Below, one piece after another: positions 34,874-46,719 of a DNA stretch of 64,000 nucleotides. The notes under the pieces are model-generated. The model was not told where the DNA came from. It was given only the letters and a program-made list of their open reading frames with translations, and searched no databases. Source of the DNA: Echinococcus granulosus (taxonomy: Eukaryota > Platyhelminthes > Cestoda > Cyclophyllidea > Taeniidae); contig NW_020170468.1 in the NCBI RefSeq assembly GCF_000524195.1, forward strand, positions 1 through 64,000, given 5' to 3'. Made by a program: the position numbers and the translations under genes. Each line of letters opens with the position of its first letter. Within the stretch, counting starts at the first letter, position 1.

Positions 34874-35127
34874 ATTCGACCCGTAACGCTTCTAATTCAC
34901 CATCAGGTTCAATGTACAAATGAAAATTTCGAAATCTGATGTGGTGAAAAATACCTCTGAGGACCGTGTCCATATTAAAAGACGGTTACTGGACTAAATT
35001 AATGGTCTTTTTTAACCCTAATAATAAAGTTTTGAAATTAATTCAGTATGTAGCGCGCATAACTTACTATCAGAGTTTATAACAAGGTTCAGGACCAAAC
35101 CAACATTTCCTTACAAAGTTCACTTAC

Positions 35128-35151
35128 CTTACTCTTAAACACGCCCTTGCA
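35128..35151 (-). other. Possible 24-nt upstream exon of the micro-exon gene
   Basis: On the minus strand, TTATCAG|24 nt|GTAAGT lies 255 nt upstream of the putative ATG exon. The splice sites are strong. As it precedes the chosen ATG it would be a 5' leader exon, or it would code for CKGVFKSK if translation began further upstream. Confidence 0.3.
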
Positions 35152-35284
35152 CTGATAACACAGTTACAAAGTTGTGGACCTACGGCTTCCCCAGACTCAT
35201 ATTATCACCCCAAATACACCTAATAATACTAAGAATCTGTTTCAGGAAAATTTTATATCATTCTCGCGGGACTTTCAAACTATT

Positions 35285-35450
35285 ATGTAGCGTCTCAAGA
35301 CTTCCCTGAAGACGAAAGAAGACGCAACACTCGGGCAGAATACGTATTTAGCACTGAGAAGGTGTCTGGGATACTGGCATGGCCCAAAGGCCAGACTGCC
35401 CAGCACGGCACAAGAAGGCTAATTCAAAAGTGGGGCCTCACTAATACCGA
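35285..35450 (+). repeat. Family A solo terminal repeat, clear TGT start
   Basis: Begins 'tgtagcgtctcaagacttcc', continues 'ctgaagacgaaagaagacgcaacactcgggcagaatacgtattt' in order with the other copies, then 'ggcatggcccaaaggcca'. No internal region follows. Confidence 0.65.
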
Positions 35451-35454
35451 GGGA

Positions 35455-36730
35455 TAAACCACCATCGTATTACATTTAGTAGTAACCTTTTAAACTGCCG
35501 ATGCATTGTGCAGCGCTTCTAATAACTTACGGCAACAAAAATGAAATTCAATTGAACATTCTTATTTATCACAGGTTCCAGTGAATAGATTCACAATTTT
35601 GCAGTCATGCGCTTCTTTATGAATAGATATTAATAAAGGATTTTTTGTGTAATTAACTTATCAAGTGTAGAGTTCACTGATGATACATTAGACAATTAAA
35701 TTAATGAAAACAAACACTCAAACATTGTAAGTGAAGTCGTGCTAAGGATTTAGGAATAGCTATTCCCGATGCAGTTGGATTTCTCAAGTCCTATAATTCG
35801 CCTTTGTTAAATGCCATACTGGCGAGATCCAGCGGGTATAGCGTGGAGTATCAAGTCTTTCACTTAAACTTTAGGTCTAATGAATCAGTATAGCATAATT
35901 AAATGAATGAACAATTAAATGCCTATTGAATGTGCCTCTGTGTGTAAATTTAATTTTTTTAGCCATAGGCAGAATAGAATACTTCATCCAAAGATGTGCG
36001 AAATTAATTACTGGCATTCAAATTAAACTTAGGATGAACACTTAAAACAGCAGCATTTTCGTCAAAAATTTGAATAACAAAGATAAGCCGGAGAGTTGGC
36101 TAGATTTGTCCCATTTTTCTGTGGTATCAGTCGTAAATTAGAAAGCCAAAACGATTGTTCGGGGACCACCCACGGAAGGGCCAATACGGATCCAGTCCAC
36201 CAATAGATTCCCTCCCCCCTCAAACCATTGGACACTTAGAGAGGCTATCAATCTTGTGATCCTATTCGCCACAAGATGAGATAGTCAAAACGAGCTACGG
36301 CTATTCAGTAAGATTGGAAATTGGTTTGGCTTATTAACGAGATTTCATTCAAAAACAACTTTATTCATCAAAAATTCATTCCTGCACGTAATAATGGACA
36401 CGTGCTATTTGGAGGGAAGTGCTGCAGTTCCATAAATCATTCAAGGGTGGTAAATTGCCTCAGTGTATCTAATACGAATGCAAAGGCAAGCCGATCACCG
36501 TTAAACCTGTCTCAAATGGACTAGTTATTGTTTATTAAATTTGGAACAGAAGAGTGCTATTTGCGATCGAAAAGTTGGTGTGGTGCTTAGTAGGCATCAC
36601 CATAATGAATGGGTGCAATTTGTGGCGACTTCTTAAACGACCCTGCATGCGTCGCTAAGCGTGGACTGACATTGGTCGTCTCTCCATTCATTACATCCTA
36701 ATCTGTTATACATTTTTTCTTATTTTGTGG
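35455..36730. other. No gene seen
   Basis: AT-rich spacer with no coding block supported by splice sites or similarity. Confidence 0.35.
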
Positions 36731-36734
36731 CGTT

Positions 36735-37800
36735 AGCAGTGATTTAAGCCTGTCTGCTTCTCGAATCCAGCTTAAATCGGTTTCATAGCTGCCACTGTAG
36801 AGGCTTCTCCTTGACATTCCCTTCCTCCACACTACTTGACTTGGGCTTGTGCTACCAGCACCCATCGTCTAACCGTCTTGAAGTGATTGGGATGGTTTGA
36901 TTCCAATGATGATGATTCACTCAAAGGTAGATGAATCACGTTATTGAGAGAAAGCCTTCTATTTCCTGACGATAATACTCCAACATAGAGTGTTTCTGTT
37001 GCGTAAAATGTTTCGAGATTATGGTGAGAAACCACTTTAACTACATCAAATAAGTGAGTGACAATGAAACACTTCCTTTATACCTGCATCGTATAGCACG
37101 AAATCCCAATTATCTTCAGAGCCTGTCAATTCGTTGTTCTACTGCATTTCTTCCACCCTTCACCAACTCAATATTTTCAATGCATTTTCTGACTGACAAA
37201 CTGATCTGTGATGAGAAATGCCTTTTATATTGCAGCTTTTGTCACGCGAGCAACCATGTCATCAGTTGTCCACAAACGATTCATCATCATCCCACCACCC
37301 CACCATCCCGTTACTGCATGGCTTCACTACGCTTCCCTACCAACTCACTAACTCACCTTTCTATTAATTCACCATGCCAACTACAGTCCACTCTCTTCCG
37401 CCTCATTCCACCCATCCTCAGGAAAACTAGGCTGTCTGCGTGTGTGTGATAAATTTCAGAACCAATCATCCGTTGCTAAGTTTTTCTTACTGAGACCTAA
37501 CTCATTTAGATAATTCAATGCAACTGGAAGGTGTGGAACAAAATATCCCACTTCAAAAGACTTCCAGGCCAGTCAGTGAGTCTGGAGATGGTAGCATTCT
37601 TGTGTAACAAAGCGAAATCTCATGCCATCACAAAAATTGATGGTGGAAAGCTCTTGTACTGCACTTTATGGTATGAGACGATGGGACGCCGATACTGCCT
37701 CAGTCTCTTTCTCAGGCTCATCATCATCATCCTTATCTCCTTATTTCCCTGATGACATGTCCCGTGCAGTGATCAAAACATAAGAAATCAGTGAAAAACT
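36735..37800 (+). repeat. Family B repeat, copy 1
   Basis: About 1 kb that matches 52195-53200 in order at roughly three bases in four. Shared blocks include 'gaggcttctcc', 'acacttcctttatacctgcatcgt', 'ttctgactgacaaactg', 'cttccctaccaactcactaac' and 'catgccatcacaaa.attgatggt'. A third copy lies inverted at 39020-40165. No coding capacity or terminal repeats are visible, so the class is unknown. Confidence 0.65.
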
Positions 37801-38395
37801 GGGGAGGCATAACTATGCCAACACAATTGTCACTCATAGTTCCATTTCACCAAATATTTATGATAGGGCTGTTAGTCCCTTCAAGGGTGTACTAACAAGT
37901 CCGTTTAGTGTTGGAACGAAGCAGCACATTAAAATGTACAAAACATTAGGGTCTTGCTAGAATTGGTTTCTACTAAGAGATAATTTTCTTGATTCAACTT
38001 GTTTTAAAGTGCATTTAAGGGCATCTACATTGATGGACCTTTAAAATTACCTTCTATGCACTTGCATGGACAAATGCAAACCCATGGACATTTAATTATT
38101 CCAAAAGGTGTCTTTGTGATGAAGAACAATACCACTGTGGCTACGGTATTTTTAACATTTACCTTCTGCTACTCATTTAAATAATGTAGTTAATTGCATC
38201 GTTTAGAATATATGAGTTAAAACATTTACTGCTTTACTACAACGTTTAAAATGGAAAGAGGAAATGGGGGCAGTCTCTGTAAATAACCGACTACTACATC
38301 TAGCGTTGGGGACTACAAAGTTTCAGCAACTTGCAAGGCAGTAAATCGAGGCTGTGAGGCGAAAGAGGAGGCAGAAGTAGCGGAAAGAAGATGAA

Positions 38396-38713
38396 GTTGC
38401 CTTGCTCTGTAACGAATGTCCATCTCCCCGTCGCACACCACACCTGCTTGCACTTAATTTGCCCAAACTCGGCCATGCACACGTGTGCTACGTGTTTTCG
38501 TGGGAGGAAAGGCTGAAGGAAAGGGGATCAAGTGGCGCCCGTTTTTGCAAGCACGGGGGTCCCATCTGGGCCAGGCACGTGGTGCGGTATTTTAGACGCC
38601 TCCGACCTCCTCACAAGAAGCATCGATATGCCTTTGTCCGAACAGACAAACGATCGCGCTACAAAGAGGCTCTAATCAATCGGATGAATGTATCCTTACG
38701 GCGCGGATACTGA
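38396..38713 (+). CDS. Possible single-exon basic protein or terminal exon, unrecognised
   Basis: The stretch between the two inverted family B copies is more GC-rich than its surroundings and stays open for about 105 codons to TGA at 38713. A possible acceptor (GAAGTAG|CGG) opens it. The product is strongly basic (PRRTPHLL..., RHVVRYFRRLRPPHKKHRY, RTDKRSRYKEALINRMNVS) with several cysteines and histidines. There is no ATG at the start of the frame, so it would be a downstream exon, or translation would begin at a later internal Met. It could also be unique sequence carried by a family B element. Function unknown. Confidence 0.3.
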   Translation, partial: VALLCNECPSPRRTPHLLALNLPKLGHAHVCYVFSWEERLKERGSSGARFCKHGGPIWARHVVRYFRRLRPPHKKHRYAFVRTDKRSRYKEALINRMNVSLRRGY

Positions 38714-39019
38714 CCCATCGAATGATGTACCACTTACCACTGGAAGCAGTGGCATCTGTGGGTGTGCGTGTACATGGGGCACATGAAAAGTTTCAAGGTG
38801 CATTGCTTTGGTGTTAAACACCAATTAGTTGAAACTTTTCATATCATCATCGCGCTTCAGGGAGAAATTATCGTGATAACAAACACTATATATGCCCAAA
38901 TATATAAGTAGTTAAGTGGAGTATCAGTAAGAACGTAAATATATATCGAGCACATTTCTCCAAATACATCATCAAGTGGGGTTGCAGCATTGTAGGATAA
39001 TAATAAAATAATTTTGGAG

Positions 39020-40165
39020 ATTTATTTAAAGTGCTTCACTCACCAAAGTAATTATTATCAAAATCTATAATCCTTCCACAGTGAAACAAAAGTTTACCGA
39101 TCCGCTTCAATAAAGCTTTTTGTTTCTGTAGGCAAACACATGCGCTCAGATGATTGTCTGGGACCAAGGAGAGGTGAAATCGTCACATGGGCCACATGTC
39201 GGTGAGATGCGGAGGATGAGGATGAGGCAGTATAGTTCTTTGAACGCATCAGATCCTAACATGCAGTATGAGGGCTTTCCACCGTCAATTATGTGATGAT
39301 TTGAGATTTCGAGATGTCTCACAGGAGACCTACCCTCTCTTGACTTATTCTTGGTGGCTTCTGATGTGGAACACTTTGTTGAGCACCTTCCAGTGGTATT
39401 GAGTTATTTACATATAAGATGGGTCCCAGCAAGTAAATAATTGGCAATGAATGATTGAATCTGCGATTCATCCCACACACATGCACACACAATGGGTACT
39501 TTAGAGGTGTGGGAGGGTGAAGTGGGTGGAGTGAAATGTGGCGGGAAGTGGAGTGGAATGCGCTTGGGTTGGTGGGTTAGTGAGTTAGGAGGTAAGTGCA
39601 GGCGAATAGTGCGGTGACGGGATGGTGATAATGATGAGCCATTTGGGGACAGCCAGTGATATTTTCCTTCTCTTAACGAAAACTACAAGGCAAAAGACAT
39701 TTCTCATGGCAGGTCTGTCCGTCAGTCAGCAAACACATCAAAAATAGTGGGTTAGCACAAGGTGGAAGAAGTGAAGAAGTTAGAAAATTGGGAACTTCAA
39801 ATTGATAAGCTTTAAGGTTTATTGGCATTTCTTCCTGCACGATGTAGGGTCTAATGGAAGGGTGTCTTCACCACTCACTCATTTGATGTTACTAAAAATT
39901 TTGCTCACGTTAATTCCGATTCATTTTGCTCAATAGCAACACCTGACATTGGATTATTACCAACAGAAAGCAGAAGACCTCTCATTTACGTGATTTATCA
40001 GCCAAACCAAATAATTTCAACCACTTCCAGACGGCCAGATGTTGGATACTAATAGCACTCACCCATTTCAAGTGGTAGGTAGAAGGCGAAACTGCAGAAG
40101 TTGCCTCTGCAGCCACAGATGTGGAACAGAGCTAAGTTGGGTTTATAAAGCAGACATGCTTGAGG
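39020..40165 (-). repeat. Family B repeat, copy 2, inverted relative to copy 1
   Basis: The reverse complement shares 'gtctgctt', 'gtggctgcagaggc', 'cttcttccacc', 'tgctgactgacgga', 'tcaccatcccgtcaccgcac', 'ctcactaacccaccaa' and 'gtttcactgtggaa' in order with copy 3 at 52195-53360. With copy 1 it forms a large imperfect inverted repeat around about 1.2 kb of spacer. Confidence 0.65.
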
Positions 40166-40169
40166 AACC

Positions 40170-41100
40170 GCCAACGCATCCGGCATTTAATTTGGAGATG
40201 CAATAAGGGAAACGCATGACAGTACAACAAAGTGAACGCCTATACTGATGTCCTTCCATGATTTACAAGTCGCCACACTTAACACTGTTTCGATCATCCA
40301 CCACAATTGTAAAATTGAATCTCCTGAGATCATAAAAATTCTTTGAGTTACAGCAAGCAACACTGGAATGTGTATGTTATTTAGGAGTTCAACATGCATA
40401 GATTCTTTGGTGTTTATTTGAATGCACCACTTGAACGAGAAGGCCTTAGTGATTACGAGCCTTGGAAGTCATCCATCCCCGAGGGGGAAGTGTACTTTAA
40501 GCAAGCAGAAGCCTGATTACCTTGACCAGGGTCATAGTGTCAGCGGTAGAGAATGCCTCTACCTAATCAATCCACCTTTGCCATAGTAACAAAGGCTGAG
40601 GGTGGAAGTACATACTTTAGACCTACTAAATTTAGTTCAAAATTGTCTGTGTTCATTTTTGTGAATAACTATTTACCTGGCTGAACATTTTCCTGTTGAA
40701 TTTAATTATAACCGTAGGACAACATTTTCAGCAGATAGTATAAAAAATGTTTTTGGCTAATTTCTTGTTAATAAGCAAATTCATTCATAATAGCATTCTT
40801 CTCCTCATCTAAACTTTAGTTGACTGATAACTTGTTATGTTATAAAAGTAGCTTCAATTGGACCGAGTCAAATCAGCAAATTAGAAAAAAGCAGCATAGC
40901 TTTTGACTTCATTTCAACACAACTGATAAAGTGCTGGTAAAAATAACTTCAAATTTTCGTTTCAATACCTGTCATCATTTTACCATCCATTTCTAATTCA
41001 TGAAGCTTTTCTCACATCAGCTCTTGTACAGCTTCACAAACTTATTATTTGTAAATTTTTTTTTCTGACCAAACTTCATCGCTTGTACCAAGGTGTGAGG
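40170..41100. other. Spacer upstream of Twist; nothing assigned
   Basis: AT-rich, no coding block. A short near-duplicate pair ('gagggggaagtgtactttaagc' at about 40480 and 'gagggtggaagtacatactttag' at about 40600) is present; its role is unknown. Confidence 0.35.
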
Positions 41101-41121
41101 GAAGAGGGGAGGGATAACGGA

Positions 41122-42323
41122 ATGACCGCCCAGGCCACACAAACTGCGCATCGTCCCCAAATTCCACCAATCGGAACACGCCAACTGGGGGATAAGTTAG
41201 CACCCCCAGGCCAAGACGGGAATATGGACACTTTTCAAACAACATCAGCAATGTACTACGATTGTCTGCGGACCTCTACAGCCGAGGCTAACAACGAAGA
41301 GTGGATTAGAAGTGAGGCCTTCCCCAAGTACTTTTCCAGCAACTGTGATGAGCATGTGGGTGGCAAGTTGCAGTATCCATTTACGACCAGTTGCTCTGAC
41401 GGTGAGTATTTTGTTGTAAGTTTTGCCAAATTGGATAGTTGTTTGCTTCCCAGAAAGTTGTTTTAAGCAAAACATGTAGATGTGAGTCCTAACGAATCAA
41501 CTTTTAGAAAAAATGGGGGTATTCATCTGATTGAGCGGGTAAATAGGGGTAAACGATAGGTCAACCTCAGACCTATAACAATTTTATTTTTCGATTTCAG
41601 AGATTCTCTCAGACGACCATGTATATTCCAGCTACCTGCTGTCAAGACCACCTAAAGTTAAGGCAAACCATGAGGACACAATAACCCAACGCTTTCTTGC
41701 AAACGTTCGTGAGCGCCAAAGAACACAGTCGTTGAATAAGGCATTCGCTGAACTTCGACACATTATTCCCACTTTGCCCTCAGACAAACTCAGCAAAATT
41801 CAGACGCTTCGTCTAGCAACGCAGTAGGTTCTTGTAGGTTGTGCGCGAAAATAGAGCATAAAATACAATTTGTATGTGGCCATCTACAGTGAAATAATTT
41901 GCCTACTTTGTGTGGCTGCCTGCGTCTAAATTACTTACATACACTTCGGAGATAAGCTAAAAGCAATCTCTTGGCCAAAAATATGCCCTCACAAGGTAGT
42001 CTAATTTTAAATACAATTGATGTTATCGTCAAATCCAATCACTTTGTCCTCCTTCTAGATACATCAACTTTCTGTCAAACCTTCTCAAAGATTCACATCA
42101 TTCCCGTGACCCCCATCCAGCAGAACTTGACATGTCCACAGAAGTCTCACAATCTCCACTGCTACGCAAAGGCTCAGCAAGTGGATGGGAGAAGGAGGGA
42201 GAATTGCCTTTGACATCAGCCACCATTAGTAGAGGCGCCTACTCAAATGCCGGGGCTCCCCGAGAAGCTCACAGCGTGAGGTTTAGTCAGGCTCTGTCCC
42301 TCTGGAGAGAGAAAGACGAATGA
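41122..42323 (+). CDS. TWIST: Twist-family bHLH transcription factor
   Basis: Exons 41122-41401, 41601-41823 and 42059-42323 (TGA) join in phases 1 and 2, giving 255 residues. The bHLH domain (about 123-177) is diagnostic for Twist: [18 protein letters not shown], then [15 protein letters not shown] and the second helix [13 protein letters not shown]. It would bind E-boxes as a dimer with an E-protein or another partner and act in mesoderm or muscle lineages, as in other animals. The N-terminus is not conserved. The C-terminus has the WR-box core [11 protein letters not shown] at 242-252 and stops three residues later, so the usual extension of the box is missing. An intron interrupts helix 2 (after LAT, inside the Gln codon). 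The ATG is the first in frame; the upstream frame lacks another. Confidence 0.93.
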
Positions 42324-42329
42324 CGTATT

Positions 42330-43065
42330 GTAAAATTTGCCAAAAGGAAAATATACTCCCATTATTAAATGTTTCTCTTTCTGTTGTATTTAAGTTTGTA
42401 TTGCTTTAAAACGAATTGTCAAACCTCAATTATTATCGACTTCTTGCATAATTTTCAATTGTTGTAGCATTTTAAAATATTTTAGCAATGAATGGTAGGG
42501 CGTTAAGTTCAGGGATTTTTAAATCTTCAACTAAACAGTCTTTAGTTCACATAAATTAAAAGTACCAACTTTAGAAACTAAATTGCTTTGACTTTCTCGG
42601 ACTTAATCATGCTTCCTCTATCTAACAACCCGTCTTATGCATTTATTCGGTTCTTAAAAATCATAAACTTCGAAATTGTGAGCTTTTATTGCATTTAATG
42701 CATTTTCAAATCGAGATTCCAAACACGGGTGTAGCATTAGACTCTAAGAGGAAATAAATTTTACCATTTTTATGTGCTTAAGCCTAAATGTAGTTAATGT
42801 TGCCTTTGATTCGTTCAGCTGCAAATTGTGAGCAGATTTTTCGGTACTTGGAAAGCCAACAAACAATGTGAGTAAAATTTTCTCATTTATTTGAGGTGAA
42901 TAGTACCTTACTGTCCTAAGTTTTGAACCAATAGATTGAGAGCAGTCAAGACAACTGTTTGTACTCTTTGTGCCCTGATTTTTCCTAAAAAAAACTGAAT
43001 AATAGGCTGCCCTTTGTCTAAAGATTTTACGCAAAGATAACAGACCTTACCTCAACAACTTAGGC
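42330..43065. other. Spacer; no gene seen
   Basis: AT-rich 3' flank of Twist. The minus-strand open frame 42744-43034 has no support. Confidence 0.35.
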
Positions 43066-43068
43066 GTC

Positions 43069-44188
43069 ATGGGAGCGAGCAGCACCGTTAAGAAGAAAGT
43101 ACTCTGCTGGTAGGAAAACACAGACTTCTATTGGAGAGATTGATGATACCGTAGAAGCAAGAAAGGGAAATGAGTTGAGAACTTAGAAACGCGGCCTACA
43201 AGTTGATGTTACTCCGTCAGTGGATAATAAAGAATTTCAGGTAATTATGATCGCTTATTTTGTGTAAGCACAATCGAATCTCCTGCTTCTCTCTGACTTA
43301 CACGTAATTTAAAATACGAAAAATTGTTTATGTAGGCTATAAATGAGGATTTTGGCTTAAGAGTAAAGTTGTCCGATGCTGTTGCTTTACAATGTCACAC
43401 ATTTGGCTGTTAGTATTCTACACAAAATGTACCAGGCACACTAAAACGGCACACTGGACTTTGCTTCCAAAATTTCGGCGCTTTTATGCCCACATTTATT
43501 TTATACCAGTTTTTCTTAAGTTTTATGGTTGATTTTTTTAAAAACTATTAAGAAAGCTGTTTAAACTCAAAATTACAGTAACGACTGATTAATGGGCTTC
43601 TTTCATTGTTTCCAAGACCGCTATCACGGATGGAGATCGTTTTCATGAAAGAAACTCTAAACACAGCCCTTTAGTATCATCTCCATCTAAATTCTCTTCA
43701 TCCACCAAATGCCGTAAGAATCTGCAACCATGTAAACAGAGGGAATATTGCGCCTGCCTAAATGAAGCGCTCTTTTTAATTAGTAAGTTTTCCTATTTTC
43801 ATCATGTTAAACGGCTTCACCATTATTTAAACTGGGTTGCCAAGGCGGCCAATTAAAGATTGTCTATGTAAATACGTGAAACTACACGGAGATTTTTCAA
43901 AGATTACCTATTTTGCAGTTGGATAAGATAATTAGTAAACTATACAAGTCTATTTAAAGTGACCAGAACCCTATCTCATAGTCGTCATTCCCAAATCCCA
44001 CTGTATCCCTTAGGTAATGAAGTATCAGTGCACAAGAATAAATTCTTGTTTTAAAGCATTTAGGCTTATGTATAACAATGTGGATGAAGGGGTAATTAAA
44101 CGCATTCCTTTTTAACACCTTAGGTCTTCTTAATCAATCGGACACTCGATGGACTAACAACCACAGAAACAGATTTTCAGACGGATAG
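43069..44188 (+). CDS. Small protein with predicted N-myristoylation site, unrecognised
   Basis: Exons 43069-43098, 43187-43240, 43617-43782 and 44124-44188 (TAG) join in phases 0, 0 and 1 to give 104 residues. The N-terminus MGASSTVKKKK fits the N-myristoyltransferase motif (Gly2, small residues, Thr6) followed by a polybasic run, a pattern that directs proteins to membranes. The middle is Ser- and Lys-rich, and a Cys cluster lies near residues 67-82 (KCRKNLQPCKQREYCACL). The 88-nt first intron is itself mostly open in another frame, so a longer alternative reading exists, but it meets a TAG at 43184. No family is recognised. The exon at 43617-43782 is the firmest. Confidence 0.5.
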
Positions 44189-44194
44189 ATTTTG

Positions 44195-45090
44195 CCTGTT
44201 AAAGGTTCTTTTTTAGAAAAAAATCTATGCTGCCTTTTCAACTTGCCCCATTTGAAAGCGATTAAAATGTCCGTTTTACTAAAAAATTTTTTCAATTGGT
44301 TTAATTGTTGTCATTGAGTCAACATCAATTCAAAAATCAACTTCTGCTTTTTTTACAAACAACTTCTTAGATGAGTATTTTGTGGCGATGTAACCATTTA
44401 TATTATCCCAATTTCCTTCAAAGATGTCAACATAAAAACCAAATAATCTATAAATGTGAAAATTTGAACGTTTGCCGCACCAATACACTGCCGAGGTAGG
44501 TACTTGTGGATAGTGCTCTCTGTAAAAGCATATTTCAAATCTCGTCATTTTTAGAATCCTTTATACAAGGTAAAAACACTTATTACAAATAAGAGATTTA
44601 GAATTTAACAGCGTCAGTCATTTTAAGCATATTCCTAACGCGATTCGAATAGTTGACATAAGTTTAGATTTAAAATTTATGCCTCAGCCACCCTATATTT
44701 TATTGATTTGCCAGTATATGCAATTTCAATGCGTTCCTTGAGCATAAAAAAGGCTCTAAATATTTTACACGCATTAAGCCAATGTAGCTATTTTTTTGCC
44801 TACCTACTGACAAATTAATCAGTAATTCATCTGTAAGCTCTAAGAAAAGTACTTGATGCGGTTCGGTCTTATTAAATAATTTTTTCATGACTGAGGTTAA
44901 ACAATTTCCACAGATCTTTTTTGCTGTTAAAGCACGTGTGTCTAAATATGTGCTTCAGCAATTCGCTTTGCATTATTATAGGAAACCAGTGACATTACCG
45001 CGATTCAGTTTTAAAGTATAATTCAGGTCTACTACAATGTCATGATGACCTTTGTCCTCCACCCGTCCTCATTTTAGTGACTACTAAAAT
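44195..45090. other. Spacer; no gene seen
   Basis: AT-rich DNA. A CAG-type acceptor (ATTTTAG) at about 45077 may close a leader intron of the next gene. Confidence 0.3.
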
Positions 45091-45097
45091 CATTCAA

Positions 45098-46719
45098 ATG
45101 GTGAATCCTACAGAGTCCAGTGTAAATAACGAAACTAATCCAAATGAAAAGGTAGAACTCCGTGATGTACGTGTAAGCAGTGAACCGCCTTTCTCTTCAA
45201 AAATGTATCCAAGATGCTATTATCAATCACATTGTGTTGCCACACCAGTTTGTTTGCAAATTCGCTCTAAAATGTATTTATGCATGACCAAATTCTTTTG
45301 ATTGTTTAAGTTATACTTTTAAACTTTCAAAACTAATCCATATTTAAAGGGAGAATTTTTAGCTAAAGAAAGGTCATTTGGGGATTTTTTAAAGTCATTC
45401 GAAGCATTGAAACCTGAAAGTGAAGCTATTACAAAGAATGTCGGCGAAACCGGCGATCTCACTAATGCCCCCACCCACACTACGTACCAGGAACAATTGG
45501 AATCAGCCATGAACAAGATGGGCTTAACAATGGATGATTATTTGAATGTGTGTTCTACCATTTAAAACCTTTTCGAATTGATATACTGTGTTTGGAAATC
45601 TTTCGAGCATTAATTTCTATACATTAATTTAAAAGTGGTCTTTTTGAATATTTACCTACTCTAAGTATTAACTTTTTCCTAGGAAATTAAGTTCTTATTA
45701 AATTCATCAAGTCAGCCAAGACGGAATTTATTTGAATTTCTTTAATGAAACAGTAATTTTATGGTTATTGCAAGATAATCTGTGCAGTTTACTTTAATTT
45801 AAGGTTAATTGTTAGCTTTGGCAAATATATAAGACAGTAGTTTAGCATAAATAGCTTTGATGGACCAAAAGGTCAGTGTACTGTCGGTTTATTTAGTATT
45901 TTGCTTTTAAGGCACGATCTGCATGGTCTGGTGATGCAGTGTTGGTGGAAAATGTGGACACTACTGATTTGGCTAGTGACCAGGAGTTGTCTAAGCTTGG
46001 GCTAAATGAGGAGGAAATTAAAGAAGTAAACGAAACAGCTTCATCAAAAATGGGCATGTGATTTCTTACTTCTTAAGACTCCATTTCAAACAACTAGCCT
46101 TAACTTCCATGAGTTGGTTTAAAACTCTGCGTTATTCCCAGTCCTAAATTCTTTTTATCCAGAGAGAGAAAAGGTGAGGGATCTTTTGACCGACAGACGG
46201 GATCCAATGGCGCAACTTTTGAGTTCCAATTTCGATGCCGTCTCCTCGGAGGTAAAGAACCATAAGATGTTTATGTGCATCTAATGTGTTTTTACAAATG
46301 ATTTTTCGGAGTCACTTTGAATCACATATGGTTTTTTTTTAAATCAGCACGAAAAATTTCATGAGATCTTAGAAGATATAAGAAAAGATACGGAGTACAT
46401 TCAGGAAATACCAAAGTGGCAACTGGAGATGCAGAAGCGCTTGGACATGCTTCAGCAAATGCGACTGGTTGGTTTCAAGAAAAAGTTTCTACTGACCATT
46501 CAATCAAATTCGCAAAAGAATAATACAAATAATTCTTAGGATATAGAAGCTGACTCCCTTAAACAGCGAGAGAAAGGAATCAAAGATGACATGGACATAA
46601 AAAGTAAAATAAAGGTGAGCGAAAAAGGGGTAAAAATATACACTTTCTAGCGTCGTGTGGCTGAGTTAGAGGCATCTATTCAAGAGGGAAAAGAACAGCT
46701 CGAAGAGCTAAAAAATTGA
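45098..46719 (+). CDS. Coiled-coil protein, unrecognised
   Basis: Seven exons (45098-45172, 45350-45547, 45912-46057, 46167-46251, 46348-46467, 46540-46614, 46651-46719) join in phase to give 255 residues; the last intron is 36 nt. The N-terminal third is acidic and polar (FGDFLKSFEALKPESEAITK, TYQEQLESAMNKMGLTMDDY). From about residue 140 on it is charged and helical, with heptad-like stretches (WQLEMQKRLDMLQQMRL, RRVAELEASIQEGKEQLEEL), ending at TGA. There is no signal peptide or membrane span. Acceptor 46166 lies in an AGAGAG run where three sites compete; 46164 with donor 46025 also keeps phase and would remove 11 residues. It may be a cytoskeletal, centrosomal or vesicle-tether subunit. 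The exon model is strong; the function is unknown. Confidence 0.75.

Noticed and set aside
40540..40600. tRNA-like stretch ('gtcagcggtagagaatgcc')
   Set aside because: It resembles a D-arm and box A only; no acceptor stem, anticodon arm or T-arm with box B could be placed.
43064..43183. 40-codon open frame reading ...YSAGRKTQTSIGEIDD... after a TAG acceptor
   Set aside because: At first it suggested a frameshifted exon. A normal intron 43099-43186 joins the myristoyl exon to the next one in phase and removes the conflict.
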